This document shows, piece by piece, positions 52,717 through 63,723 of a stretch of DNA of 64,000 bases. The notes under the pieces were generated by a model. The model did not search any database and had not been told where the DNA came from. It saw only the letters and a list, made by a program, of their open reading frames with translations. A program made the translations under genes and the position numbers. The stretch is from Rheum nobile (lineage: Eukaryota > Streptophyta > Magnoliopsida > Caryophyllales > Polygonaceae), in NCBI GenBank assembly GCA_027886185.1, contig WOAB01000728.1:1116001-1180000 (forward strand), given 5' to 3'. Each line of letters starts with the position of its first letter. Position 1 is the first letter of the stretch.

Positions 52717-55410
52717 ATAAGAGGGATAGTTCATAAGGAACTCGTTTCCTCTATTACGACCTTGACTAAGACTTTAGAGTCCAGAGTTATGATTATGAGA
52801 TTTATAAGTGGGTACGACCAGTGTAGGACCTATGGTTACAGCTTTTTGAAAAGCCGAGTGTACAAAGTCATAGGTATTATTTTGGAAGATCTATTCAAAG
52901 TTTCGTTTTGAGCCCATCAGGAAATGATGTGATTAAATATTGGAGAGATAGTAAGTATCCGTAATGCAAAAGGGGTTGCTTTAATTGGGATAGTAGATTG
53001 TGTGAGGAGTATAAGGATCTTAAGTTAGAGATAAGTTATTTGAGCAAGTTAAACAAACCTTTGGGATGTGAGTCAGGAAAAGGGCGGCTGAGCCAAATCT
53101 AAGTGGACCAAATGATTGAGATTGGTAGGTTGTATGATCAAGGAATAAAGAGTTATGATACTTGTAAGGTTTGATATTTGGATTCTATGTGAGTTTGTTA
53201 GTTAGAAGGCTTATGGTGCAATTCTTTGGAGAAGACTAAGTTGTGAAGTTACTGTGTTAGAAGGAGGCCACTTAATTGGAAAGATTACAGTTTAAGGATA
53301 GGTTACATTGATGATTCCGATATATTAAAGGATTTAGTGGAGAGAATTGTCTATGTGCGCCTAAGGAGTAAGGTAGCAAGCGTTAATCGTAGAAAGCTAT
53401 TAAAGGATTCTGATAGAAGTAACTGATACGGTTGGTAATGAATCAATTATCAGGATAATACCTTAAGGAAATAGGAGTAATATCTCAAGGGATTTTGGTT
53501 ATGGAAGTTGTAAGTGAGTATGTTCATTGTGGACCAGAGGATTAGACTTTCGGAAAGGCTAAGGGTATGAAGTCATATGTATTGTCTTGGAAGATTTATT
53601 TGAGGTTCGTTATGAGGCTTTCTTAAGAGAAAATGACATAAGGATTGGATGGAGAGTGATTGATGTCTGTTAAGGCGATTTGATGTCACGTTTTGGGGGG
53701 AAATCAAGTGATTGGTCACAATTGTGCTAATGGATTTATCACGGCATTGTTTTGAGGAAACTAAAGGTTTTGAGTTGGAAGTGAGCTTTAGGGCCAAACT
53801 TATTTGGGCCAAGGAACTGAATCAGTGAATTGTACCTTCTAGGGATATGGAGTTATGATATCCGGAGATTTACAAGGTCTGATATGAGGATTGTTAGAGA
53901 GTGTGACGTCTATAAAGCTTATGATATAGCACTTCTGGGAATTAAGTTATGAACGATTGTATTGGGAGAAAGCCACTTGAAATTTAAAGGTTATGGTGTA
54001 AGGCCTAGTTATTCGGAGGATATCGATAAACAAAAGGATGTAGCATGGGGAATTGTCGTATGTTCATTTAAGGATTAAAGTAACATTTGTTACTCGAATA
54101 TATACCAATTGAAGAATTAGAATGTGAAGTGATGGATTTTGAAGGCAAGGTATTGTTCATCCATATGGTATTTTGAGTAAATAGAGTTGAGGAACCTTAA
54201 AGGGTTAAGTTAGAGATTGAATAAAAAATACGTTAAGTTAATCTTGGATAAATGGTAAATATCCGTAAAGCAAAATGGTGCTTGATTTGGGAGAATAAAT
54301 CGTATGAGGACCACTGATTGCCTAAGGATTTTTGGGTGAATAGCAAAATCGACCGGTAAAAGTTGTTATGGTTTTGAAGGTCAATAGGGTGGCATAAAGT
54401 AAGTAGGAAGATGATATCAGGTCGACTTGAGGAAAAGGTGATCCACGTTTATTAAGGTGATCGTATGACACGTTTGGGTAAGATGAGAGTATAATCCTAT
54501 GGAGAGGATTAGTAAATCATGCTGAGATAATCAGACATAGGTTGTGGTGTGATTAATGGTGGAATCACATGGGTACAGATTTTTGAGCTAAAGATATGGC
54601 ACAAGGGCCAAATGCGAGTAAGGTAACCAATGTAGTAGGTGAGCCGTGTATGCAAGAAGTAAGGTCTATATGACAAAGGGAAGTACTAAGTTGAGGTATA
54701 GTTGAATTCTATGTATGTACTTGAGGATTGGATTGTCGAAAGGAAGTTAGTAGAAAGATGTTGTATTCTCCTAATTAAGGACATCAATGTCTTTAGGAGG
54801 AATAGGTCATAACAATGAGGTTATATTGGAGATTTTAATGGATACTCTAAGCGAGACAATGGTAATCTTGTGAATGATCACATCTGTTCTATCAAGAGTA
54901 AGGAATGTAGGCAGTATGTTGTAAGTGGAATCACGATCGAGTAAATAGTTCGATTTTTGGTAGTACAGGTTTCAGAAACCAAATTTATTCAAGGATATCG
55001 ACTTAAGGAACATAAGGCATGTACTTTGAGAGAGGCTTAGAGAAAGGTGAAAGAGAAATTAGTATAATCTCATGCTTAAGGTATAGCGAGACTAGTGCGA
55101 TGATTTTAGGAGACAATTATCCTAAGATAATTATGACCTTGAGGATGGTCACGAGTTAGTACAAGAATAGTACGTGGAAGTAGGCTATGCGAGATAATAG
55201 TATGGTTGAGGAAACAGATCGTTTTCCTAGGAAGCAAGTACAAGGATGAGATGTTTAAGGATACTAAGAACAGGTAAGGAGATTATGGTGGAACCGTTCC
55301 CTTTAGCTTAGCGATGCTAGTTTCGGGGTCGAAACCTTTTTAAGGGGGTAGTGTTGTAACGCCTCATTTTTTTTTTGGGTATTCGGCCAAGTTTCGGGGT
55401 CGAAACTTCT
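52717..55410 (+). other. Gypsy-B interior, right part, non-coding
   Basis: About 2.7 kb with no frame of note and no pol motif. Diverged repeats are visible: AGTCATAGGTATTATTTTGG (52868) and AGTCATATGTATTGTCTTGG (53571) lie about 700 bp apart. AAGTATCCGTAATGCAAAA (52952) and AAATATCCGTAAAGCAAAA (54254) mark a similar relation. Near the right end the GTTTCGGGGTCGAAAC block occurs twice (55320 and 55391). This fits a non-autonomous derivative whose pol was replaced or never present. Confidence 0.6.
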
Positions 55411-55426
55411 TTTTAGGGGGAAGTGA
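55411..55426 (+). other. Gypsy-B polypurine tract
   Basis: TTTTAGGGGGAAGTGA just before the 3' LTR. A second copy with an LTR-start-like TGTAACGCCTCATTTTT lies about 70 bp upstream (55342-55370). Confidence 0.8.
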
Positions 55427-55749
55427 TGTAATACCCCTCATTTTTAGTAAGGGTATTTGGATAATTATTCCAACTCTCGTTGGGAAAGCAAGACTTGTTT
55501 GGCGAAGTTCGGATTTTCTGTATCATGTTTGATTTCTGTATTATTCCCAGAGCATTGGAAAATACATTCGACATATTATCGAGGCTGAGAATATTTGTTT
55601 GGGTACAAATATTTAAGATTCGGGGTTTTAAAACCCATGCCAAACCTTTTCCCGGGTAAATAGACGCGAAAAGGGCAATTCCGCGACCGTAGAAGAATTT
55701 CCGCGACCGCGGAATAATAGCTCCCAGAGGAGCTGGGCTTTGAATTTTC
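55427..55749 (+). repeat. Gypsy-B 3' LTR, first part
   Basis: Matches 37267-37575 from TGTAATACCCCTC through GGGCTTTGAATTTTC, with one extra CCGCGACCGTAGAAGAATTT-like insertion. It breaks off at the TTTTC target site of the solo LTR. Confidence 0.92.
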
Positions 55750-58283
55750 TGTAACACCCCCAAATCTTAACCCATTTGGAAAGGTATTACCGCCAGTGAC
55801 CTCAGTGTTCCTTACCGAGATCACCCAAGGCTTTACCGTTTAAATACAAATCATGAAATACAATGATACAAAATGATAACCTTATTTATATAAAACATGA
55901 GTCCCGGGATTACATCCCAATCCCAAATAGGACAAACACAAAGTTTAAATAAATTACAGCAGAAGTCTTAAACACAATAAGTTACAGCGAAAGTCTTTTA
56001 AATGTATTACAAACAAGGATCTTGACCACAATGGTCATCTCCCAAGGATCTTAACCTGATTAAAAGAATTTATTAAAAACATCTAAAAATAACTGTCGTC
56101 TTCATAGTCAATCTAGTCTCCTCATCTTCGCTCTATCTGATGTGCCGAATCGAACGGATGATACCAGCCAACCATGCAGAGAACAATTGCGGTTGGTTAG
56201 TCTACTGAATAGACTATGCAAGGGTAAAAAGCAGAGTGGTTCGAATGATCGTAACCGTTTACTATCATTGTCCCTCGAATAATAACCGAAGGAACGATAC
56301 ATAACCCGGCACTTTCACGGAATAACAATAAGAGGTATGCACAAGAGAAGATTCTGGAAGACTTAATCTTCACAGAAATCGACCCGCAAAGAGACTCTAA
56401 GAGATTGAGTCTTTAAGGAAATATGACAAATCTGGAACGTTTAAAGAATCAGACAATCAGTGATTTAAAAGTTGACTTAGATTTTTCTGTTCACAACCAA
56501 CCTCATCGCTTACAGTGAATCCAGATTGGAAAGAGAACGTACTCTGATCAAAAGTCGAGACGAGCTTTCCTAGCTGCACTATTTACTTAGCTGCACTACT
56601 CGCCAAAGGTATATTAATTATGTACACTCGGGCACTTTATCTTATTTAATTCCAAAACCCACATCATGTTATAAGCTTTTAAACATCCCTCGGGAACTAA
56701 ATCCCTAAGGCAAAGTTGACTCGGGAACTAAATCCCAAGAGTCGAATTGAGAACTAAATCCCGTGGGAACTATATCCCTCAGGCGGAATCAGGAACTAAA
56801 TCCTTACAACGGCACTAAAGAAGAATGGTAGGAACTAAATCCTAACCACCAGGTTATCAAGAAACGACTAGCACTCGTACTGAGATACACAGTAGCGTTC
56901 CTACGAATACTCGTTCTAACCAAACAGTTATAATCGCAGCAATAACTCATATCAATGCCCTCAAGGCCAGTTACAGATAAAATAGCGTTGTTCTAACAAT
57001 ATACAACCTATAATAATATCTGTATTAATTCACATATATATATAATAGCGTGGTTCTAACAGATATACAACCTGTTATAACATCATATTTTAGTTTTCCA
57101 AAACAGTTAACAAAACCGTTTCCAGATGAACACAATAATCATTCCAAATTAATTACTCAGATAAACAACTGATAATTAATGTAAATATGGAACGATGAGC
57201 AAGAGCGAACCGCCACTTGCCTTAATCCGCAGAGTTTGAACGAAGCCTAATGACGACGGGATTCCGGGCTCGACACAGGAACAAATCTGGCACACAGATT
57301 CCTTCGAATTGACCCATAAGGAAACCCTAAGTTAGATTCGACATAAACTAGTATGAATCTAAGGAAGGACGAAAGAAACCGAAGGGAACAACGCCTCGAC
57401 GATGACCACCAAAGCCAAAAGCCAAATAGGCATTATGGGCTCTGGCGGCGGTCGCCGCAGTTCATCACGGCGGGCGCCGTGAAGAACACGGCGGTCGCCG
57501 TGAAGAACTCCGACGACAGAAAGGGTGAGAAAACTCACCCAAAACACGAGCGACTCGGCCTCCTTCGACTTGCTTTGGGTTCTGACCTCCAAAGGCAACC
57601 AAAAGCTTCTCGAAGGGCTACTGGAACAACACCAAAGGCCACCGGCGATCGCTCCAGAAATCCGGCGAGGGGCACAAACTCCGGCGAGAGGAAGATTTGA
57701 GGATTTCAGCTTGATTTGTGCATGAATTTGACCCCAATCCTCTTCCTTTTATAGCCACCGATCATGTGGACATCGCGATGGTCTAAGCGAGACGTGACGA
57801 GGCTAAATCGGCGCCTTATTAGACGTCTCCGATGACCACAGGGCTACGCCCCCGCTAGGAAACGGCGGGCGCCGTAATTCCCTTGGTCGCCGCTTCACAA
57901 ATTGCACTACGGCGGGCGCCGCAAAAGAGCGGCGGGCGCCGTTTTCTGGTCGTCGCGCCCAGCTAGAAGACGAGGGCACTATAGCCTCGAGCCCTTCGCG
58001 GCGGGCACCGTAATAAATGCGGCGGGCGCCGCCACCGTGGCTTTGCCCCTCTCAGCTTTTGGACGATGATAACTTAAACCGGGATAAAAATAATCGTACA
58101 CGAACGAGTATTAAAATCCAAAGTACGTCGTCTGTATATTATTTCACAGAGAAAAATATTACAGAGATAGAGCACATTACAGAATGTCTCAACCTATCTG
58201 AATTAAATCCGACATACAAAACGGGTACTCGGGAAAATTCTCAAAATTCCCAAAATAACCTTACAAAATTATGGGGTATCACA
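55750..58283 (-). repeat. Solo LTR of the Gypsy-A family, inserted in Gypsy-B
   Basis: Starts TGTAACACCCCC and ends GGGGTATCACA on the plus strand: the Gypsy-A LTR in reverse. Target duplication TTTTC is exact (55745-55749 and 58284-58288). No internal sequence is left, so it is a solo LTR, formed in the family by recombination between two LTRs. It carries the same GGGAACTAAATCC array and GGCGGGCGCCG array as Gypsy-A and a TATA box on the minus strand at 57747-57754. Frames across it are not genes. Confidence 0.93.
57747..57754 (-). promoter_or_regulatory. TATA box of the solo LTR
   Basis: TTTTATAG on the plus strand, CTATAAAA on the LTR strand. It would drive transcription leftward. Confidence 0.5.
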
Positions 58284-60375
58284 TTTTCCGCGACCGCGGA
58301 GAACCCACCGCGACCGCGGAAATGTGCAGAGTGCACAAACGGGCATGCGAGCCACGTGCTCGTCCTCGCCGTCGATCTCTCGCTCCACTGTTGATCTTGT
58401 CAGGCTGCTCTCTCTCCTTATCGTCGGAGTTTGAGCTTTCGCCGGAAAATTTGAAGTTGTCGTCGGAGCTCTCGTTGGAGGTGGTGATGCTCGTAGGGTG
58501 GTTGCAGTGGAGGCGCAAAGGAGGCCGGAAGTGAAGCCGCCGCGAATCGAGCCCCAAGGAGTCCCCGCCGGTGAGTCCTCGTTATTTTGGGTCGCCGGAG
58601 TTCATGTCCGCGATCGCGGACATGAACTGCCGCGACCGCGGCTGTGACAAGGCCGGCCGCGTCCGCGGCCACTGCCTTTGGCACTCGCGGACACTCGTCC
58701 TCGACGACCACGACCGCGGCAGTGCCCACCGCGATCGCGGATTGCTTGGGCAATCGCGATCGTGGCATTGGGATTGCCGGTCTCGGTCGGGGCTTTCGTC
58801 CTTTCGTTTTCGTTCGTCCTTTCTTAGATTCGTACATTTTAGTTGTCGAATCTAACCTAGGGTTTCATTGTGGGGTCGTTTTCCGTAGGAATCTGTAATC
58901 CGACTTCCGTTCCCGTTCCGGACCCAGAAACCCGTCGTCGCTCTATCGTTCGTCTAGGCTAAGGCAAGTGGCGGTTCGCTCTTGCTTATCATTCCATGTT
59001 TCAATTAATTATCAATTGTTTAATTGTTAGTTAAGTTGGGATGAACTATTGTTTCGTTTGGGAACAGATTTTATAAATAATACGATTAAAATATGATATT
59101 ATAATAGGTTGTATATACTGCTAGAAACAACGCTATTATATATATATATATTGTTACCTTGATGGTACTGGTGTGGATTTTATGTGTGAACTTATACATT
59201 GTAGTTAGAACGAGTATTCGTAGGAACGCTATGTACCTTGTGAGGTCTAGTCGTTTCTTTATAACCGTGGTGGATAGGATGTCCAAGCCCTAACACCCTT
59301 CCCTGGTCATGACCGGCCCCTATCTGAATATAGGGGTGGTGCACTAAGCTGGTGCCAATTCTTTCGGGATACGCTCCCAAGATATCTCTCGTTTCGAGAT
59401 GATATATGATAAAAGCTTATAACGTGAATATACGTTTTGGAATTAAACAAGATAAGTGCAATTATGCACATAATTAATATACCCTCAAGCGAGGAGTACA
59501 ACGTGGAAACCGCTCGGACTTCGATTAGAGTAAGTCCTCCTTCCAAATCTGAATTCGCATTACGCGGTGAGGTTGGTCGTGGACCCAAATGGTCAAGTCT
59601 TTTTAAACACTTGTGTGAAATTATTATTATGTTCCCAAACATTTGTCATACTTTCCCGTAAGACTCAATCTTTTGGAGTCTTCTCTTCATACGCTTTCCG
59701 ATAAGACTCACTCTCTTGGAGTCTTCTCTTTATATGTTCCCGATAAGACTCGATCTTTATGAGTCTTCTCTTGATCATTCAAACTTTAATCATTCCGTGA
59801 AAGTTTTGAGTTATATATCGTTCCTTCGGTTGTTATTCGAGGGACAATGATAGTAAACGGTTACGATCACTAGGACCATTCTGTTTTCACCCTTGCATAG
59901 TCTTTCATTAGACTAACCAACCGGGTTTTATTCCTTGCATGGTTGGCTGATGTCATCCGTCCTATATGGCACATCAGTGGTTGGTCCCCGAAGTCCGAAG
60001 TAACCGTTGAAGAAGAGACATGCAGTTGCAGATTTCAGTGCCGGTATTTCAAAGTCGTTAAGTATTACTTTAAATGTATTTTTATAACCTAGTCATGTAT
60101 TAGGTTTATTCTTCAAGTCTTCCGCTGTGTAATTTATGAGTTTTCCGCTGTAATTTCACTCTGTTGTAAAAACGCTACTCTTGTTTGATGAGAGATCTTT
60201 TAATATATAGGGATTGAGTTTCATATTCAAATGTCTTCCACTGTTTAACCTTCCGTTATTTAATTGTGTTTATTTAAGATTAATTGTTCCGATTAAAGCC
60301 TTGGATGACTTTGGACGGTAACGTCTGAGGTCACTAGCGTGTGGCACTATAGATAATAAGTCGGGGGGTGTTACA
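58284..60375 (+). repeat. Gypsy-B 3' LTR, second part
   Basis: Resumes after the solo LTR and matches 37575-39713 with few changes. A segment of about 70-90 bp with the TATA box is missing near 58418. The three AAGACTC hairpins are at 59659-59772. Ends GGGGGGTGTTACA, followed by the CCTTA duplicate. Confidence 0.93.
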
Positions 60376-60449
60376 CCTTATTACTTTGTTCATGTTTCTA
60401 ACCCACAAAAAATATATCAACCTAATTCACCCAGAAAAGCTAAGATTAG

Positions 60450-61256
60450 TTGGGTTTAAAAAGTTTGAGTTCCCTTGTACATGACGAAGTGCAACAACAA
60501 GACAAATGGTACATAGACAGTGGTTGCTCGTGCCATATGACCGGAAACAGAAGTAAAATGTTGTCACTTCAGAAATACCAAGGAGGTACTATTTCCTTCG
60601 GAGACAAGAGAAAGGGAGCAATCTGTGGAATTGGAAATGTGAATCTTACTGATCACATCAAGGTTAGTAATGTCAACCTTGTTGAAATTTTAGGTTTTGA
60701 TCTAATTAGTGTGTCACAGCTGTGTGATCAAGGAGGAAATGAGGTTCTCTTTACCTCTAAGGAATGTACTGTGAAAGACAGTAAGGGAACTGTGATCTTA
60801 AAAGGCAAAAGGTTCAACAATGTCTACGTTATTGATCCAAAGTTCGTTCCCAAAGAGAAGTTGTGTCTCTCGTCAATTGAAGATCAGGCGAATCTATGGC
60901 ATCAGCGACTTGGTCATGCAAGCATCAAGCTCATCCACAAGCTACATCAAAAGGAACTAGTTCGTGGTCTTCCCAAAATCAATGCTGAAAAATCAGAAAT
61001 CTGTTATGACTGTGTTCAAGGGAAACATGTTTGTAGTTCCTTCAAGTCCAAAACAATGGTAAGCTCCTCTAAACCTCTAGAACTCATCCACATGGATCTA
61101 TGTGGTCCTATGCGAGTTCAAAGCATCGGTGGAAACAGCTATATTCTGGTACTTGTTGATGATTACTCTAGATTCACTTGGACATTATTTATTAAATCTA
61201 AAAGTGAAGTCTTTGATAGGTTCAGTGAGTTAGTTCCCTTACTTGAAAATCATTGA
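60450..61256 (+). pseudogene. Copia-C protease and integrase N-terminal part
   Basis: The protease signature is KWYIDSGCSCHMTGNRSKML, followed by GIGNVNLTDHIKVSNVNLVE and LGFDLISVSQLCDQG. GAG-pre-integrase is LWHQRLGHASIKLIHKLHQK with a C..C pair (EICYDCVQGK). Integrase starts KPLELIHMDLCGPMRVQSIG with the first catalytic Asp, then VLVDDYSRFTWTLFIKSKSE. A frameshift at about 61250 splits it from the rest: PLLENH then stop. The frame is shifted relative to the gag end upstream, unlike in Copia-D. It continues the gag that ends near 60458 after the Gypsy-B insertion. Confidence 0.9.
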
Positions 61257-63562
61257 ATGTATCTCTTCGTGCTATTCGTTTCGATCATGGAACTGAGTTT
61301 GAGAATGGAGATTTTCTAACTTTTTGCAGGGAACATGGAGTTGATCATAATTTCTCGACTCCCTATACTCCACAACAGAACGGAGTTGTCGAAAGAAAGA
61401 ACAGAACTTTGGAAGATATGGCTCGAACGATGTTAATCTCGAGTGGACTCTCTCAGACCTTCTGGGCAGAAGCGGTTAATGCAACGTGCTACATCTTAAA
61501 TCGGGTTATGCTACGCCCCATGCTTGAGAAGACTTCTTATGAGCTACTAAGAGGCAGAGTTCCCAACATTGCTCATCTAAGAGTTTTTGTCTGCAAGTGT
61601 TTTGTTCACAACAATGGGAAAGACAATCTGGTGAAGTTTGATCCACGGAGTGATGAAGGAATCTTCATCGGATATGCTTCAAGTAGCAAAGCATACAAGG
61701 TCTTCAATAAACGGACTAGAAAGGTAGAGGAAAGTATTCATGTTATTTTCAATGAAAAATTGCCTTCAAAGTCTGTGCAGGATCCCTCAGTTCCCTCGGA
61801 AGATCTGTTTCAACGGCCAAATGATGATTCTGATGATGAAGATCCCTCCAAGCATAACTCTTATCCCAACTTATCTCCTCCCATCGCACCCACAGTTCCC
61901 TCAACTGTGACTGAGCCAAAAGTAGCAACATCGTCTGACAGCACCCTAGTTCCCTCAGATACTCAAGATGTTGTCGTTGCTCCAATTCCCTCTGACCCAA
62001 CAACTAATGTAGATGCGTCTGCTCCAGTAGTTGATCATGCTACGGCTTCCACCTCCTCCACTGAATCCGAAAATGTTGAAGCTCCGGGAACTGATTTGAT
62101 TATTCCAAACAGAGACAAAAGAACCACCAAGCATCCAGTCAGGTATGGATTTGAAGATATGTCCTATTGTGCCTTCAATGCATTTCTGTCTCTTATAGAA
62201 CCCAAGAACATCACGGAGGCTCTGAAGGATGTTGACTGGATCATAGCTATGCAAGAGGAACTTTACCAGTTCGAGAGGAACAAAGTCTGGCGACTCGTTC
62301 CTCGACCTCAAAACAGACACATCATAGGAACTCGGTGGGTATTTCGCAACAAATTGGATGATTCAGGTGTTGTATCTAGAAACAAGGCTCGCTTAGTTGC
62401 TCAAGGCTATAATCAACAAGAATGGATTGACTATGATGAAACATTTGCCCATGTGGCAAGATTGGAGGCTATACGACTACTCATAGCTTATGCCTCTCAC
62501 AAAGGGTTCAAGTTATTCCAAATGGACGTGAAGACCGCTTTTTTCAATGGAATTATTCAAGAGGAAGTTTACGTCAAGCAACCTCCAAGATTTGAAGATG
62601 ATGATCACCCTGACCACGTGTATTTCTTGGACAAGGCTCTCTATGGTCTTAAGCAAGCCCCTCGCGCTTGGTACGATCGTCTTGCCCAGTTCCTTACAGC
62701 TAATGGCTATCGACGTGGTGTGATCGACAAAACTCTCTTCATCCTGGAAGTTAAAGGTGAAATTCTTGTGGTCCAAGTTTATGTTGATGATATTATTTTT
62801 TGTTCCACTAACTTGGCTCTTGTAGAAAAGTTCAAAAATCTAATGAGCAGCGAGTTTGAAATGAGTATGATTGGGGAACTATCCTTCTTCCTAGGATTGC
62901 AAGTTACTCAGAAGGATGACGGCATACAAATCCATCAACATAAATACCTTAAGGAACTCTTGAAGAAGGTCAAAATGGATCCAAGCAAAGCCATCTCAAC
63001 CCCCATTTCCCCTGCCACTCGCCTCATTACAGATCATTCAGGACAGAAAGTTGAAGAAAAGCTATATCGCGGCATGATTGGTTCTTTGATGTATCTAAGT
63101 GCTAGTAGGCCAGATATAGTGTTTGTTGTTTGTCTTTGTGCCATGTTTCAAGTTGATCCAAGGGAATCTCACTTATCTGAAGTAAAACGCATATTTCGCT
63201 ATCTCAAGGGAACTGACGACCTATGTCTTTTGTACCCCAAGGATTGCCATTTTAATCTTCTTGGATATACAGATGCTGACTATGTAGGCTACTTGGTTGA
63301 TCGAAAGAGCACATCAGGAATGGCCCAGTTCATTGGTTCATGCTTGGTGTCTTGGGGCTCAAAGAAACAAATTCAGTTGCTCTCTCAACAACCGAAGCGG
63401 AGTACATTGCTGTTGTCGCCTGCTGTTCCCAACTCCTCTGGCTCAAACAACAACTTGCAGACTTTGGTATGTCTTTTGGTCCTCCTAAGATTTTTTGTGA
63501 TAACACTAGCGCAATCAACATCTCCAAGAATCTTGTGCATCACACTAGGACCAAGCATATAG
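61253..63562 (+). pseudogene. Copia-C integrase C-terminal part, RT and RNase H start
   Basis: A long open frame of 769 codons. Integrase: IRFDHGTEFENGDFLTFCRE (second Asp) and QQNGVVERKNRTLEDMART (Glu), then FIGYASSSKAYKVFNKRTRK. A Pro/Ser/Thr/Asp-rich linker of about 110 residues follows. RT: GTRWVFRNKLDDSGVVSRNK, FKLFQMDVKTAFFNGIIQEE, YGLKQAPRAWYDRLAQFLTA and the catalytic VQVYVDDIIFCS, intact. RNase H begins GYTDADYVGYLVDRKSTSGM. It then shifts frame near 63365 (KKQIQLLSQQPK), so the last part is read elsewhere. One substitution of note is APVARIEA to AHVARLEA. RT itself looks chemically complete but the polyprotein is not continuous. Confidence 0.92.
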
Positions 63563-63723
63563 ATATTAGGCATCACTTCTTGCATGATCATGTTGAAAAA
63601 TGGAACATACTGCTAGAACATTGTAGGACTGAAGATCAAATTGTCGATATATTCACCAAAGCATTAAATCGAGAACCTTATGAGTCCTTTAGGTTACTTC
63701 TAGGAATGATCTCCATAAACTAG
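63370..63723 (+). pseudogene. Copia-C RNase H C-terminal part
   Basis: After the frameshift: NSVALSTTEAEYIAVVACCS, LLWLKQQLADFGMSFGPPKI, CDNTSAINISKNLVHHTRTK and HIDIRHHFLHDHVEKWNILL, then EDQIVDIFTKALNREPYESF and the terminal stop at 63721-63723. It carries the catalytic Glu in TEAEY. This is the final part of pol. Confidence 0.9.

Larger units (their letters stand above)
37267..60375 (+). mobile_element. Gypsy-B, gag-only LTR element (with later insertions)
   Basis: Full element bounded by a CCTTA target duplication (37262-37266, 60376-60380). It has a 2447-bp 5' LTR, a tRNA-Met primer site, a gag-like ORF pair, a long non-coding interior (41187-41821 and 52717-55426), a polypurine tract and a 3' LTR. 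No protease, RT or integrase motif is visible anywhere in its own sequence. It was later hit by Copia-D (ATTGT duplication) and a Gypsy-A-type element, now a solo LTR (TTTTC duplication). LTR layout shares many blocks with Gypsy-A, so the families are related. Confidence 0.88.
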
